A stretch of 64,000 nt of DNA from Thiodiazotropha sp040506705 (GCA_040506705.1 JBEVWG010000055.1:40413-104412); one strand, 5' to 3'. Positions 27,465-37,244 are shown, numbered from the stretch's first letter. Program-made: numbers and translations. The notes: generated by a model not told the origin, from the letters alone.

Positions 27465-29174
27465 TTGTCACATAATAATCATACTGAAAACCTCCCCAAA
27501 GTTGCTCTGGTTGGGCTTCATGCTGGGTATAGCCATAGCTCACTGGCACTTCAATCCATAGCGGCCTATGCCGACAGCTGGAGTTGTCCTCACCAGATGC
27601 AACTGTTTGAAACCCTGGTGAATACCAGCCATCAGGCCTTAATAGAGCAACTTGTAGACTACGAGCCACAAATCCTGGGAATTTCCACCTATCTTTGGAA
27701 TATAGCTGCCAGCATTCGTTTAACACGTCTAATCAAGCAGTTACTACCAGATGTGCGGATCTTGTTTGGGGGGCCTGAAGCTGGGGCCAGGGGGGTAGAG
27801 TTACTCTCGGCTATATCAGAGCTCGATTTTGTTATAGCGGGGGAGGGGGAAGAGGCATTTTCAGATTTAATGAGGGTTTTGTTTCAGAGTGATGGTACCT
27901 ATGAGGCGGTTTCAGGGTTAGTCTACCGAGATCAAGGTCTCATACGCGAAAACCCAATTCGGCTACTTCCAGTAGAGAAAATACCCGCTACCCTTTCAAA
28001 CGGATTATTTGAAGGGGGGAAATCTCTGATCTATTGGGAAACCTCCAGAGGGTGTCCATATCAATGTACATTCTGTACCAGCGCAACGGATCGTCTTAGA
28101 GCATTTCCCATGGAGCGGGTCGAAGCTGATCTGAAGGTGCTCGAACAGCTGTCGAACAAAACAATAAAGCTTCTAGATCGTAGCTTTCATCTTGGTAAAC
28201 AACGAACTACAGAACTACTAAAACGATTTGCTGATACCCCACCGGGGTTACGCTTCCACCTTGAACTTAATCCTGACCGTATCTCTGAGCAAGCAATGAC
28301 CATCTTTAGTCAAGCGGATGCTGGGAAATTCCAATTTGAGATCGGCCTGCAGACACTGGATGTCGATGTGCTTAGCAGAATCGATCGTCGTATGGATGTG
28401 ACTAAGGCGCTAGAGAATATTCGCCAACTGATTGAGATGCGACGGCACCCTGTTCATCTTGACCTGATTGTTGGCTTACCAGGGGAGAGCAGTATTCAGT
28501 GTGCCAGTTCCCTGGATCAGACTTTCAAACTCTCTCCGGATCACTTGCAATTGGGTATTTTAAAGTTGTTGCCTGGGACGCCCCTGCATACTCAGGCTAG
28601 GCATTTGGGTTATCGCTGGGATACGCAGCCTCCCTATGAGGTTCTAGCTAACCCTTCTTTAGGATTCAAAGAGATAGCGCAATTTAAACGCTATGCTGAG
28701 CTACTAGAGCGTCTCTATAACAGCGGCTTGATGCGAAACACGTTAGCCGGTCTTGTGAGATCTTGTTTCTCAGATAGTCTAAGCTTCTGCCTGGATCGCC
28801 TGCTGGAAGTATCAGGACACGGATTGGCAAGAGACAACCTACAACCTGATTCCCTTTTTGGCTACCTGTGTGACTTCATCGCTCCCTATCTTGAAAGATC
28901 TCCAAACCTAGAGGAGTGGTTGCTTTGGGATTACTCTCAGTTCAGCTTGGTGAACGGTAAGACGCCCAGATGGATCGCTGACAGGTTGGTAGAGAGTGAA
29001 CAGTTTACAGTGCAGGGGAGTCGCAGGCGGTTACCGATTCTCGGTTTAACTGCAGAGGGGGCGCTGCTGATAAACAGACAATCTGGGCAGAATTTTGCTG
29101 CAGGTCACTATGCACTATGGCCAAGGCAGCATAAAAAGGGGAAGCCGGTAGAGATTATTCAGCTTGATGCCTGA
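27465..29174 (+). CDS. B12-binding radical SAM protein with DUF4080
   Basis: The 569-residue protein has an N-terminal cobalamin-binding Rossmann domain (~12-140, ILGISTYLWN), a radical SAM domain with the [4Fe-4S] motif CPYQCTFC (C197, C201, C204), and a C-terminal DUF4080 region (~375-560). The B12 domain lacks an obvious DxHxxG motif, so cobalamin may bind base-on/axial-free or not at all. The substrate is unknown. The only start consistent with the N-terminus is TTG 27465; there is an in-frame stop at 27420 and no ATG between. Confidence 0.8.
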   Translation: MSHNNHTENLPKVALVGLHAGYSHSSLALQSIAAYADSWSCPHQMQLFETLVNTSHQALIEQLVDYEPQILGISTYLWNIAASIRLTRLIKQLLPDVRILFGGPEAGARGVELLSAISELDFVIAGEGEEAFSDLMRVLFQSDGTYEAVSGLVYRDQGLIRENPIRLLPVEKIPATLSNGLFEGGKSLIYWETSRGCPYQCTFCTSATDRLRAFPMERVEADLKVLEQLSNKTIKLLDRSFHLGKQRTTELLKRFADTPPGLRFHLELNPDRISEQAMTIFSQADAGKFQFEIGLQTLDVDVLSRIDRRMDVTKALENIRQLIEMRRHPVHLDLIVGLPGESSIQCASSLDQTFKLSPDHLQLGILKLLPGTPLHTQARHLGYRWDTQPPYEVLANPSLGFKEIAQFKRYAELLERLYNSGLMRNTLAGLVRSCFSDSLSFCLDRLLEVSGHGLARDNLQPDSLFGYLCDFIAPYLERSPNLEEWLLWDYSQFSLVNGKTPRWIADRLVESEQFTVQGSRRRLPILGLTAEGALLINRQSGQNFAAGHYALWPRQHKKGKPVEIIQLDA

Positions 29175-29434
29175 AAACCACTATTAGGTTTTATGCTGGG
29201 CTCAGAAAATTATTGCATTGCTGACTTGGGGCGGTTATTCGATCTCACAGATTTTAAGCGCTATGATAGTGTTAAGCATTAACCCACCCACAGCTCATTT
29301 GATCGTAGTTGAATTGGAAGTGTAAAACCGGAGATGGGCTAATACGCTTTCTGAAAGGTTAGGCCGTTCTCTTGAGTTTGGGTAAGAAATCTAATGCCCC
29401 GGAGAGCCCTGATAAGTTGCTATAAACGAGGCTC

Positions 29435-31939
29435 ATGGCCATGGATATCAATGATGAAGTACAACGCCATACGCTGCTACAGCGAATAAAAGCCAGGTTC
29501 GAAAACAGGCCGGACTCTGAGCATGAACAGTCTTTCGTTCGGGTTGCGATTGTATTGTTGGTGCTGCTCTACCTGGCAGTCGTTTCAATATTCGGCGGGC
29601 TTTCCGAGTCAGCCTTTCATGGCCTGACTATCCTCACCCTTTTTCTTGCCTTCTCCCTGATAATGATTGCAGCAATCTTTGTTAATCCAGGGATATCCAT
29701 CCCTCGACGTGTAGTTTGCATGTTTGGCGATATGGGCATGATTACCTATCTCCTTTTCTACTATGGGGAGATTATGACGCCACTCTATATTGTCTATCTC
29801 TGGGTCTCTTCCGGGTATGGTCTCAGATACGGCAATCGCTATCTGGCAGCATCGACAGCTATGGCTGCGGTCGGTTTTTTTTTAGTACTTCAATACAATG
29901 AAGATTGGCATGCAGACCCCAAGACAGGTTGGGGTTTATGGATTGGGTTAATAGTATTGCCAATGTATATTGCCTCGCTTTTAGCGAAGTTATCCCGGGC
30001 TTTGTCAGCAGCGGAAGCAGCTAATCAGGCTAAGAGTCAGTTTTTAGCCAATATGAGCCATGAAATACGCACACCAATTAATGGTGTAGTTGGATTGCTG
30101 GAGTTACTGAGTAACACACCTTTGGAAGAGAAGCAGAGTTCATTGGTTCATGGCGCGCAATCATCAGCAGCATCATTGATGCACCTGATCGAGAATGTAC
30201 TCGATATCAGCAAGATAGAAGCTGGGCGAATTACCCTTACAAATGCACCGTTTGATCTGCATGCATTGATCAATGGTGTGGTGGGATTATTCGAATATGC
30301 TGCGAGTAGTAAACAACTACTGCTAAAGCGAAAAATTGATCCTAACTGTCCGTATCTTTTGATTGGTGATGAGCTTCACCTGCGCCAGGTGTTGGTTAAT
30401 TTGGTCAGCAACGCTGTAAAATTCACTCAACAGGGCAGGGTGGAATTGACTGTTTCTGCTGAGAAGGTAGAAGAGAATAGAGTCAGATTACGACTGGAAG
30501 TGATTGATAGCGGGATTGGTATTTCAGAAACGGCTCAAGCCTATATTTTTGAGCCGTTTCGACAGGAAGATGAAGGGATAACCAGGCGCTTTGGTGGTAC
30601 AGGGCTTGGCATGAGCATAGCGAAGCAGCTAACAGAGTTGATGGGTGGTGACCTCTCTGTTAAGAGTGAAGTAGGACGAGGTAGCTGTTTTTCTCTGCTG
30701 CTCAATTGTCAGCGGCAAGATACGGTTGAGCAGTTTTCATTACTCAATATTCCCTCTGGAGTACGTGTTATCAGTCATGATGCGTTGATGATAGGGCTGT
30801 TACGAGAATGGTTTAGCGAGTGGGGCATCGACTGTGCTGTGGATCTGGGTGTGACCGCGGCTATTGATGAGTCTGTCGTCTTACTGGATGCACGTGCTCT
30901 ACCGCATCCATCCACACTGATTGAAGAGTATCCCGGGCTGGTGGACAGGGATCTGCTATTGCTCACCGATATGAGTAAATTAAACTTCAACCCTCAGGGT
31001 GCTGGTTATGTAGGTTCGTTGAACCTGCCATTGGAAAAACAGCAGCTTTATAGATTTTTGCGTGGTTTTCAGACTGCAACATTCGACAAACAAACCCCGC
31101 AACAAGAGGAGAAACCCACTGCCCCAGCAAAAGCGTTCAAAAAAGGCCGGATTCTGGTGGCAGAAGATAATTTAACCAATCAGCTTGTGACTAGAAGTTT
31201 TCTCGAACAGGATGGTCACAAGGTGACGGTGGTTGATGATGGTATAGCAGCGCTTGATGTACTTGAGGTTCAAAATTTCGATTTGGCAATTGTCGATATG
31301 ATGATGCCGGGACATGGAGGGTTAGACATTATCAAGCTGTTTCGTCACATGAGTGGCAATCGAAATAGTATGCCATTTGTTTTACTTACCGCAAATGTCA
31401 GTGATGAGGCGAAAGCCGCTTGTCGGACACTGGGTGTAAAATATCTGAGTAAGCCATTGCGGGGACAAGTCTTGCAGACAGTAGTTCAGGAACTGTTGAT
31501 GCAGCAAACTCTTAGTGTGGGGGAGTCACAGGTTGCTAACCCAATCTTAGAAATAGGGGATGAATCTCAAGAGGCACTGATAGACGAGGAGATCTTCAAG
31601 GAACTTTCAGAGTTAATGGGAACCGGCCCGAGAATAGTAGGGTTAGTCGATAATTTCTATCAGGATGCCGAATCTCTTTTGTCAGAATTGAGGCAGGCGG
31701 TTGACAAGGGGGAGTGGTTTCAGGCGGCGGATTTTGCTCATGGTCTCAAAGGTGCTGCCTTAGGTTTAGGGGCCTATCAATTGGCTCAACGAGCCCGGGA
31801 GTTGGAACAGGAGATACTGCAGGGAGCACCCCGGGGCCCGATGGACCCCTTGGCGCCTGTCGAATCGGCTTATCGTGCTGTGCGGAGCAACCTGCAGGCT
31901 CGGATTGCTGATGTATCTGACTCAAGTCACTTGTCGTAG
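29435..31939 (+). CDS. rpfC: Hybrid sensor kinase, RpfC-like DSF receptor
   Basis: The 834-residue protein has an N-terminal membrane region of five segments (~35-185), a histidine kinase core with H209 (SHEIRTPINGVVG) and HATPase motifs (NAVKFT, DSGIGIS, GGTGLGMSIAKQL), a receiver with D621 (AIVDMMMPGHGG), and a C-terminal Hpt with H769 (AHGLKGAALGLGA). This is the RpfC layout, and the gene is convergent with an RpfF homologue, so it probably senses diffusible signal factor fatty acids. The partner RpfG (HD-GYP regulator) is not in the window. The start is ATG 29435 (a second ATG at 29441). Confidence 0.85.
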   Translation: MAMDINDEVQRHTLLQRIKARFENRPDSEHEQSFVRVAIVLLVLLYLAVVSIFGGLSESAFHGLTILTLFLAFSLIMIAAIFVNPGISIPRRVVCMFGDMGMITYLLFYYGEIMTPLYIVYLWVSSGYGLRYGNRYLAASTAMAAVGFFLVLQYNEDWHADPKTGWGLWIGLIVLPMYIASLLAKLSRALSAAEAANQAKSQFLANMSHEIRTPINGVVGLLELLSNTPLEEKQSSLVHGAQSSAASLMHLIENVLDISKIEAGRITLTNAPFDLHALINGVVGLFEYAASSKQLLLKRKIDPNCPYLLIGDELHLRQVLVNLVSNAVKFTQQGRVELTVSAEKVEENRVRLRLEVIDSGIGISETAQAYIFEPFRQEDEGITRRFGGTGLGMSIAKQLTELMGGDLSVKSEVGRGSCFSLLLNCQRQDTVEQFSLLNIPSGVRVISHDALMIGLLREWFSEWGIDCAVDLGVTAAIDESVVLLDARALPHPSTLIEEYPGLVDRDLLLLTDMSKLNFNPQGAGYVGSLNLPLEKQQLYRFLRGFQTATFDKQTPQQEEKPTAPAKAFKKGRILVAEDNLTNQLVTRSFLEQDGHKVTVVDDGIAALDVLEVQNFDLAIVDMMMPGHGGLDIIKLFRHMSGNRNSMPFVLLTANVSDEAKAACRTLGVKYLSKPLRGQVLQTVVQELLMQQTLSVGESQVANPILEIGDESQEALIDEEIFKELSELMGTGPRIVGLVDNFYQDAESLLSELRQAVDKGEWFQAADFAHGLKGAALGLGAYQLAQRARELEQEILQGAPRGPMDPLAPVESAYRAVRSNLQARIADVSDSSHLS

Positions 31940-32833
31940 CGGTTGTAAATCAACAGCCTCAGATTGCTTTCTAGCGCGTCTATTCTGAGCGCGTACCAGT
32001 CGCTGCATTATACTGATTTCACTATGCTTTAGACTGAGGGCTGCATCTACCCACTGAGTGGTAATCGAAAGCAGCTCTTCATAAGGCACCCGATTATAGG
32101 TTTGTCGAACGTGACGAAGTAATTTGTTTGCATTGGTGCGACGCTGAGCAGTTCGAACGTAGTTCGCCAAGGCCTCAACTCCGGCACCACGCTCTGCCAG
32201 TATATCTACTACGCCAAGCTCATAAAGTGTTTCAGCACTGTAAAGGTCGCCACTATAGATCAAACGCTCAGCTAACCCGGGGCCGACTTTTCGTGATAAA
32301 AAGCTGTAGGCTCCCATCCCTGGAAACATATTAAATAGTACTTCTGGAAATCCCATATGTGTGCCTTGCTCTGCGATGATAACGTTGCACGATAAGGCTG
32401 CCTCAAAACCTCCGCCCTGTGCATTGCCCTCAACCAAGGCAATAGAGGTTACGGGTTGATTCAGATGGCTGTGGAAACCAAAGGCACCATCTATGCAGGC
32501 TCGAGCATAGTTCATAAGTGTTTCTCGATCTTTGGTTTCGATAAGCTCTACAAACAGGGCTAAATCTCCTCCTAGATTAAAAGTCGAGTTGTCATTTGAT
32601 GCGAGTACAACATAATCCCAGTCAGACTGATTTTTGCTGGCATAATCTTCTGCAATACGTTGTCCCATATAAGCCTGAAAGGATTTGATATCCTCAAGCA
32701 GTTCTGGTGTGAAACAGGGTCTTGGAGATGGGGTCATGCGTAATATCGCGCATCTGATCGATTCTTGCATTTCAAGACTGGCATGTTGCAATGTGGGCTG
32801 TTTTATGTGAGAGGAGAGAGTTGTAATGTCCAT
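31922..32833 (-). CDS. rpfF: RpfF-like DSF (diffusible signal factor) synthase
   Basis: A crotonase-fold protein of 303 residues with the RpfF fingerprints EGNAQGGGFEAAL and MGFPEVLFNMFPGMGAYSFL. E144 and E164 correspond to the two catalytic glutamates that dehydrate and release the 2-enoic fatty acid from its acyl carrier. Ordinary enoyl-CoA hydratases are shorter and lack this pair. Its 3' end overlaps rpfC by 18 nt on the opposite strand. The start ATG 32833 follows a 1.38-kb gene-poor stretch. Confidence 0.88.
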   Translation of the reverse strand: MDITTLSSHIKQPTLQHASLEMQESIRCAILRMTPSPRPCFTPELLEDIKSFQAYMGQRIAEDYASKNQSDWDYVVLASNDNSTFNLGGDLALFVELIETKDRETLMNYARACIDGAFGFHSHLNQPVTSIALVEGNAQGGGFEAALSCNVIIAEQGTHMGFPEVLFNMFPGMGAYSFLSRKVGPGLAERLIYSGDLYSAETLYELGVVDILAERGAGVEALANYVRTAQRRTNANKLLRHVRQTYNRVPYEELLSITTQWVDAALSLKHSEISIMQRLVRAQNRRARKQSEAVDLQPLRQVT

Positions 32834-34216
32834 AGTGTACCTCTAGGTATTCGGTTGTAATTAGACATGAGCCTGTGAACACATCTTCAGAGAACTGCGG
32901 CTGTTGCTCACATTAAGATGAAAACATATCACTGGATATCTATACAGTACTAACAGGTTTTCGAAGCGCCGGTGATCGTCGGTGAACTTCTTAACAGAGT
33001 TTAGGAAGTAACTGGTAGTCTTTGTAGTAGGTTAGATCAAGAATTTCGAAGAATCGTGAATTGAAGCCTTAGAATGTTGAATATGTGAAGGGATAAAAGC
33101 GTGGTCACATACTCAAATTAGTGCTTGGATCAATGAAAAAAACTATTCAAACAAAAATTGCAAATTAACAGGCCGGAAATTTTCAGTACAAGTCTAAAAT
33201 AGTAATTATTAATTGAACAATGTAATAATTATTAGTCAAGGTAGAATTCTAATAAACAGTTGGACAGCGTAGAGTGTGCGCTTGTGGTGGTGCAGGGTAA
33301 GGTTCGCTCCTGCACATCCATGAGCCAGCGATACATGTGCATTCCTGCACAGTGTGCAACGATGCGGAATAGCCAGCCATTCCAAGGAGTTGCAACAATG
33401 CCATGCGTCACCATAAGGGTGCAATTCACGTTGTAGCGTGATTCACCCAATAGGTGACCATCTGCATCGAAGCTATTATCTACTAAATCAGGAACCTGCT
33501 ATTAGAATGGCGTGGTTAACTGATTATGTTTTAGGATCATTGCCGTAATATTCAATCTGTGAGAAGTCAGTAAATCTTAAAAAAAGCTGCGATATGTCTT
33601 GAATTGTAATTTTCGATCAACTATCTATTGGGCTCAGGCATATTCAGAAGTTAGCTGTAGATAGAGTGCGATTTACAACTGTATCTCTATAATTTATAGC
33701 TTGTGTAGAAAATGAATCTCTGAAAGTATAGGCAGGAGATACCATTAAAAACTATTTTACTTAGACTCAATATAATTGTGATGTCGTTATTGAATAATTT
33801 ATGTTTGTAACTATCATATTTTGAATATTTACTGAATAAGTAGGGCCGATTATTCGTGTAACTCCTCCACTAAATTTATAATAAAAATTATATCCGTATT
33901 AACCAGTAAATCAGCTATATTTTGGGACTAATATACCAAGTAAGTGAAATGCTTTTTCTCTGTCTTGGAATTAAACAATGAGTTTTTCTTTCACCAATAA
34001 AATTCATCAAAATATATGCTGTTTATTCGAATATAGATCTTAAAACATTAACTATAATTACATTGACTTTACTGGATATGCTGAATTAGTGATGTATGAT
34101 TAAGGGTGTCATCGCCTGATATATTTTAGAGATATTGGTTATTTAATAGATCAGTTGATTGTCATGTTATGGATGGAATGAGATATCAAAAAAATAATTG
34201 CTCAAGGAGGTAGCTG
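32834..34216. other. 1.38-kb AT-rich gene desert with a GC-richer island
   Basis: Very AT-rich overall with many stops in all frames. One exception is ~33239-33450, a GC-richer block with short internal inverted repeats (for example around the GAATAGCCAGCCATTC at ~33366 and TGCATTCCTGCACA at ~33338). Three short open frames cover the island on the minus strand, none recognisable; it may be a decayed gene fragment, a dispersed repeat or a structured RNA. Promoters of rpfF and csrA must lie here. Confidence 0.5.
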
Positions 34217-34471
34217 ATGCTGGTACTTACTCGGCATTTGAATCAATCATTACAAGTCGGGGAGGCTGTAACACTCAAGATATTAAGTGTCAATAATGGG
34301 AATGTCAGATTTGGAATTGATGCGCCGGCTGAAGTATTGATTTTACGCGAAGAACTTGCTCATCGCATGAGTGCACCATCAATACAATCAGAAGCTAAGT
34401 CACCAAAAAAGAGAGAGCCACAAGTAACCTATAAGCCACGACGAAAGAAGCTTGTTACAGATATGAAATAG
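34217..34471 (+). CDS. csrA: CsrA-family RNA-binding regulator with basic tail
   Basis: The 84-residue protein starts MLVLTRHLNQSLQVGE and keeps L4, R6 and R44 (LILREEL), the RNA-contact residues of CsrA, though the usual VHREE reads LREE. Beyond residue ~52 it has a lysine/arginine-rich extension (KKREP, KPRRKK) absent from ordinary 60-residue CsrA, suggesting a divergent paralogue. AAGGAGGTAGCTG provides an almost perfect ribosome-binding site. CsrA binds GGA motifs near translation starts and controls motility and storage. Confidence 0.85.
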   Translation: MLVLTRHLNQSLQVGEAVTLKILSVNNGNVRFGIDAPAEVLILREELAHRMSAPSIQSEAKSPKKREPQVTYKPRRKKLVTDMK

Positions 34472-34476
34472 TTCTG

Positions 34477-34678
34477 GAAATTCATCTCCATTAGTTTTAG
34501 GAGCCTCTGATCAATTTGTGAATCGGTATCTGGTAGCTGAAAGGCTCTGGTTTTGTGTTAAAAAGCTTCTCAATAGCGGACTATCAAGCGCGCTTTTCGC
34601 CTTAAACCAGAACCTTTCATCTCACCTTATTCTCGATCCAGAATTGATCAGAGGATCCTTAATGGAGATGGGTATTTC
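34477..34678. repeat. Long-hairpin repeat, copy 2
   Basis: This is the second copy of the element at 1656-1806; the homologous core is 34504-34654. Its outer arms are more perfect: CATCTCCATTA (34483) / TAATGGAGATG (34660), CCTCTGATCAATT (34504) / AATTGATCAGAGG (34642), GAAAGGCTCTGGTTT / AAACCAGAACCTTTC. Shared single-copy landmarks with copy 1 are TGTGTTAAAAA and CCTTTCATCTCACC. It follows the csrA stop, as copy 1 follows rplI. Confidence 0.75.
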
Positions 34679-34899
34679 TGCGCTATGTGGGTGACGTTTT
34701 TTAACAGCTTCCAGCCGATCAGAATAATACTACGACCATACGGTTAACCTATGGTATGACGTTATCCGTGAAGATGGCCATGCAATCTCTTAAACGGCAG
34801 GTTTTGATCTCTCGTTGTAAACAGGAGCACTTCAGCTGGTGAACTATTTGATCGCCAGGTTAATAAATTATTTTGAGGCAGTGGATGACAGCGCTGCCA
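34679..34899. other. Remainder of csrA-bpt gap
   Basis: Together with the repeat this makes a 428-nt gap between convergent csrA and bpt. No gene is recognisable in either strand. Confidence 0.5.
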
Positions 34900-35664
34900 T
34901 TATTTATCTATAGGTTGTCTATCAGGCTCGCTAACAGTTGTGTGACTGATCCACTGTTGACCTGTCCATGCCTCAAAAGGACGAAAACGGGATTTATAAC
35001 TCATTTTCGCGCATGCCTCTATCCAGAATCCTGGATAGACCCAATCCAGTCCTCTCTCCCTCGCATTGTATATCTGCCAGATTAAGGCAAATACACCAAG
35101 GCCCTCCTGTGTAAAATCAGGATCATAAAAGGTGTATACAGATGAGGTGCCTTGAAGTAATTGGTCACTGACTGCAACAGCTGCCAATTGTCCTGATTTT
35201 TTGAATTCAATAAATTGAGTTTCAGCCCAATCACAGGTTAAAAACTGTGTATATTGACCCGGACTGTTGCATGCCATTGCGCCATCAGGGTGCCTATTCA
35301 GAAGATAACGTTTATAGAGTTGATAGTGCTCTTCGCTAAAACTTGAGTCTAATACTGATACCTGGAACTGACTTGCATTGCTTTTCCAGTTTCTACGCTG
35401 ACTACGGGATGGTTTATAACTGTTAGCCGGGATTCTTAGAGAGACACACCCGTTGCATTGTGGGCAGGCTGGTTGGTAGAGATAACAGCCACTGCGTCTG
35501 AATCCTCTGTCAATCAACTGTTGATAGAGTTCTGGAGTTACCTTGGCCATAGGGTCTAGAAACAGGTTTCTCGCTTCTTCCCCAGGTAGATAGGAGCAAT
35601 CATGCACCTGGCTCATATAGAGCGCATAGGCATCTTCTTGTGTAAAGCCAGGATTATCTAGCAT
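34900..35664 (-). CDS. bpt: Aspartate/glutamate leucyltransferase (Bpt/ATE family)
   Basis: The 254-residue GNAT-fold protein has the N-terminal motif HDCSYLPGEEARNLFLDP, the cysteine cluster CYLYQPACPQCNGC and RNxxH-type segment LNRHPDGAM. It transfers leucine from tRNA to N-terminal Asp or Glu, feeding the N-degron pathway. It is encoded downstream of aat with 7-nt overlap, the usual pairing of the two N-end-rule transferases. Confidence 0.92.
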   Translation of the reverse strand: MLDNPGFTQEDAYALYMSQVHDCSYLPGEEARNLFLDPMAKVTPELYQQLIDRGFRRSGCYLYQPACPQCNGCVSLRIPANSYKPSRSQRRNWKSNASQFQVSVLDSSFSEEHYQLYKRYLLNRHPDGAMACNSPGQYTQFLTCDWAETQFIEFKKSGQLAAVAVSDQLLQGTSSVYTFYDPDFTQEGLGVFALIWQIYNARERGLDWVYPGFWIEACAKMSYKSRFRPFEAWTGQQWISHTTVSEPDRQPIDK

Positions 35665-36368
35665 GGCTTGAATACGGGCTCAATATCAGACCAGCTACCC
35701 ACCTGGCCATCGAGTCGAGTCCAGCTATAGAGATCCTGGCAAAACTGTTTTCTTGGGATCTCTTCTGCACCCAAACTTGCCAAATGTCTTGTGTAAACCT
35801 GGCAGTCGATCATTTTAAATCCCCACGCTTTAAGTTGATGGCTAAGATAGACCAGTGCAACCTTTGAACCATTACTGGCTCGGCTGAACATTGACTCCCC
35901 GAAAAAGACGCGGCCTATTGCCATGCCATATAAACCACCCACAAGAGTATTGTCCTGCCAAACCTCAACTGAATGGGCAAGCCCCAGTTTGTGTTGCGTG
36001 CAATAGGCATCGATCATTTCAGGCACAAGCCAGGTACCAGGCGAGTCATCTCTCGGTGCTGCACATTCATTGATGACATCAACAAACCTTTGGTCAAAGG
36101 ATACACTATAGCCATTATTGCGAAGAGTTTTGCGCAGACTACGACTGATTTTAAGCTTTTCTGGATAGAGCACCGTTCTGGGATCAGGGGACCACCAGAG
36201 TATAGGTTCTCCCTCTGAGAACCAGGGAAAGATTCCCAGCTGATAGGCCTGGATAAGCCGCTGAGGTGTCAGGTCACCTCCAACAGCGAGTAATCCGTCA
36301 GGCTCTTTTTCGGCCAGGGAGACATCCGGGAAAGGGGTATTCGGATTGTCGTCTAGTAAAAAAATCAT
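35658..36368 (-). CDS. aat: Leucyl/phenylalanyl-tRNA-protein transferase
   Basis: The 236-residue product starts with the family sequence FPDVSLAEKEPDGLLAVGGDL, and carries GIFPWFSEGEPILWWSPDPR and the VGGLYGMAIGRVFFGESMFS motif. Aat adds Leu or Phe to N-terminal Lys or Arg, marking proteins for ClpAP. It is first in a two-gene operon with bpt. Confidence 0.95.
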   Translation of the reverse strand: MIFLLDDNPNTPFPDVSLAEKEPDGLLAVGGDLTPQRLIQAYQLGIFPWFSEGEPILWWSPDPRTVLYPEKLKISRSLRKTLRNNGYSVSFDQRFVDVINECAAPRDDSPGTWLVPEMIDAYCTQHKLGLAHSVEVWQDNTLVGGLYGMAIGRVFFGESMFSRASNGSKVALVYLSHQLKAWGFKMIDCQVYTRHLASLGAEEIPRKQFCQDLYSWTRLDGQVGSWSDIEPVFKPC

Positions 36369-36575
36369 GGTTTGTTTGCATCTAATGTTTTATATAATCA
36401 TAACAGGCACTTGCACCATCAATAAAAAATCCACATTATTTACCGGTTAGATGTATGGTTAATGTAAAATGTTGGGATATTCTGGATAGAGCCTATTGTA
36501 TGTAACTAAGAAATTTTGGCTAACCATTATATCTATCCTGACCTGTTATTATGAATTTTAGATTGGAGTATTGAA

Positions 36576-37244
36576 TTGTCCGACGCTGTCAAACACCTGC
36601 AAATTGGTGATGTATTGCAGTTACAGTTTGCACCACCTTCTGAAATCCAGGATCGTTTTTCAGCTACCCTTGTTGGTTTTTTACCCGGCCAAAGCCTGGT
36701 GATTACTACACCAAGAAAGGGTGGTAATCCGATTATTATCCGTGACGGCCAGAGTTTTACTGTAAGAATGCTTCAAGGTAGTAATATTTTCGGTTTCGTT
36801 GCTCGAGTGCTCCACGTCTCCTCAAAACCCTATCCCCACATCCACCTGGCCTATCCCGATGATGTCGAAAGTGCAGTAGTCAGAAATGCCCCGCGGGTAC
36901 CGACTGAACTACCAGCTATCGTAATCAAGCCCCAAGGGGGATCTGGGGAGGATTTGCAACGGAAGGTTATTATTTCCGATATCAGCAGTACAGGTGCCAG
37001 GGTGATAGACACTAAGGAGCTAGGTGCAGTTGGCTCAGTGATACATGTCAGTCAGACGCTCTCGGTATGTGGCGGAAGTGATGTTCTGAAGGTGTTGGCA
37101 GTGATAAGGAATATTCGGGAGACCGCTGCCCTGGATGGAAGTATACGCTATTCACATGGATTGGAGTTTCGAGGGCTTAACAGATTTCAGCAATTGATAC
37201 TCTGCTCCTATGTGCTTGGGAGTATCGCTCGCGAACGCGGATGA
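36576..37244 (+). CDS. YcgR-like flagellar brake protein (PilZ)
   Basis: The 222-residue product has an N-terminal YcgR_2-type beta domain (~5-95) and a C-terminal PilZ domain (~100-215), with the RxxxR motif RNAPR and the D-x-S-x-x-G motif DISSTGA. It probably binds c-di-GMP and slows the motor by contacting MotA/FliG, as YcgR does. The start must be TTG 36576: an in-frame stop lies at 36552, and GGAG is 7 nt upstream. It is convergent with trxB. Confidence 0.85.
   Translation: MSDAVKHLQIGDVLQLQFAPPSEIQDRFSATLVGFLPGQSLVITTPRKGGNPIIIRDGQSFTVRMLQGSNIFGFVARVLHVSSKPYPHIHLAYPDDVESAVVRNAPRVPTELPAIVIKPQGGSGEDLQRKVIISDISSTGARVIDTKELGAVGSVIHVSQTLSVCGGSDVLKVLAVIRNIRETAALDGSIRYSHGLEFRGLNRFQQLILCSYVLGSIARERG

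Noticed and set aside
32834..34216. CsrB/RsmY-like sRNA in the desert before csrA
   Set aside because: GGA motifs are not enriched and no terminator-like hairpin with T-run is visible.
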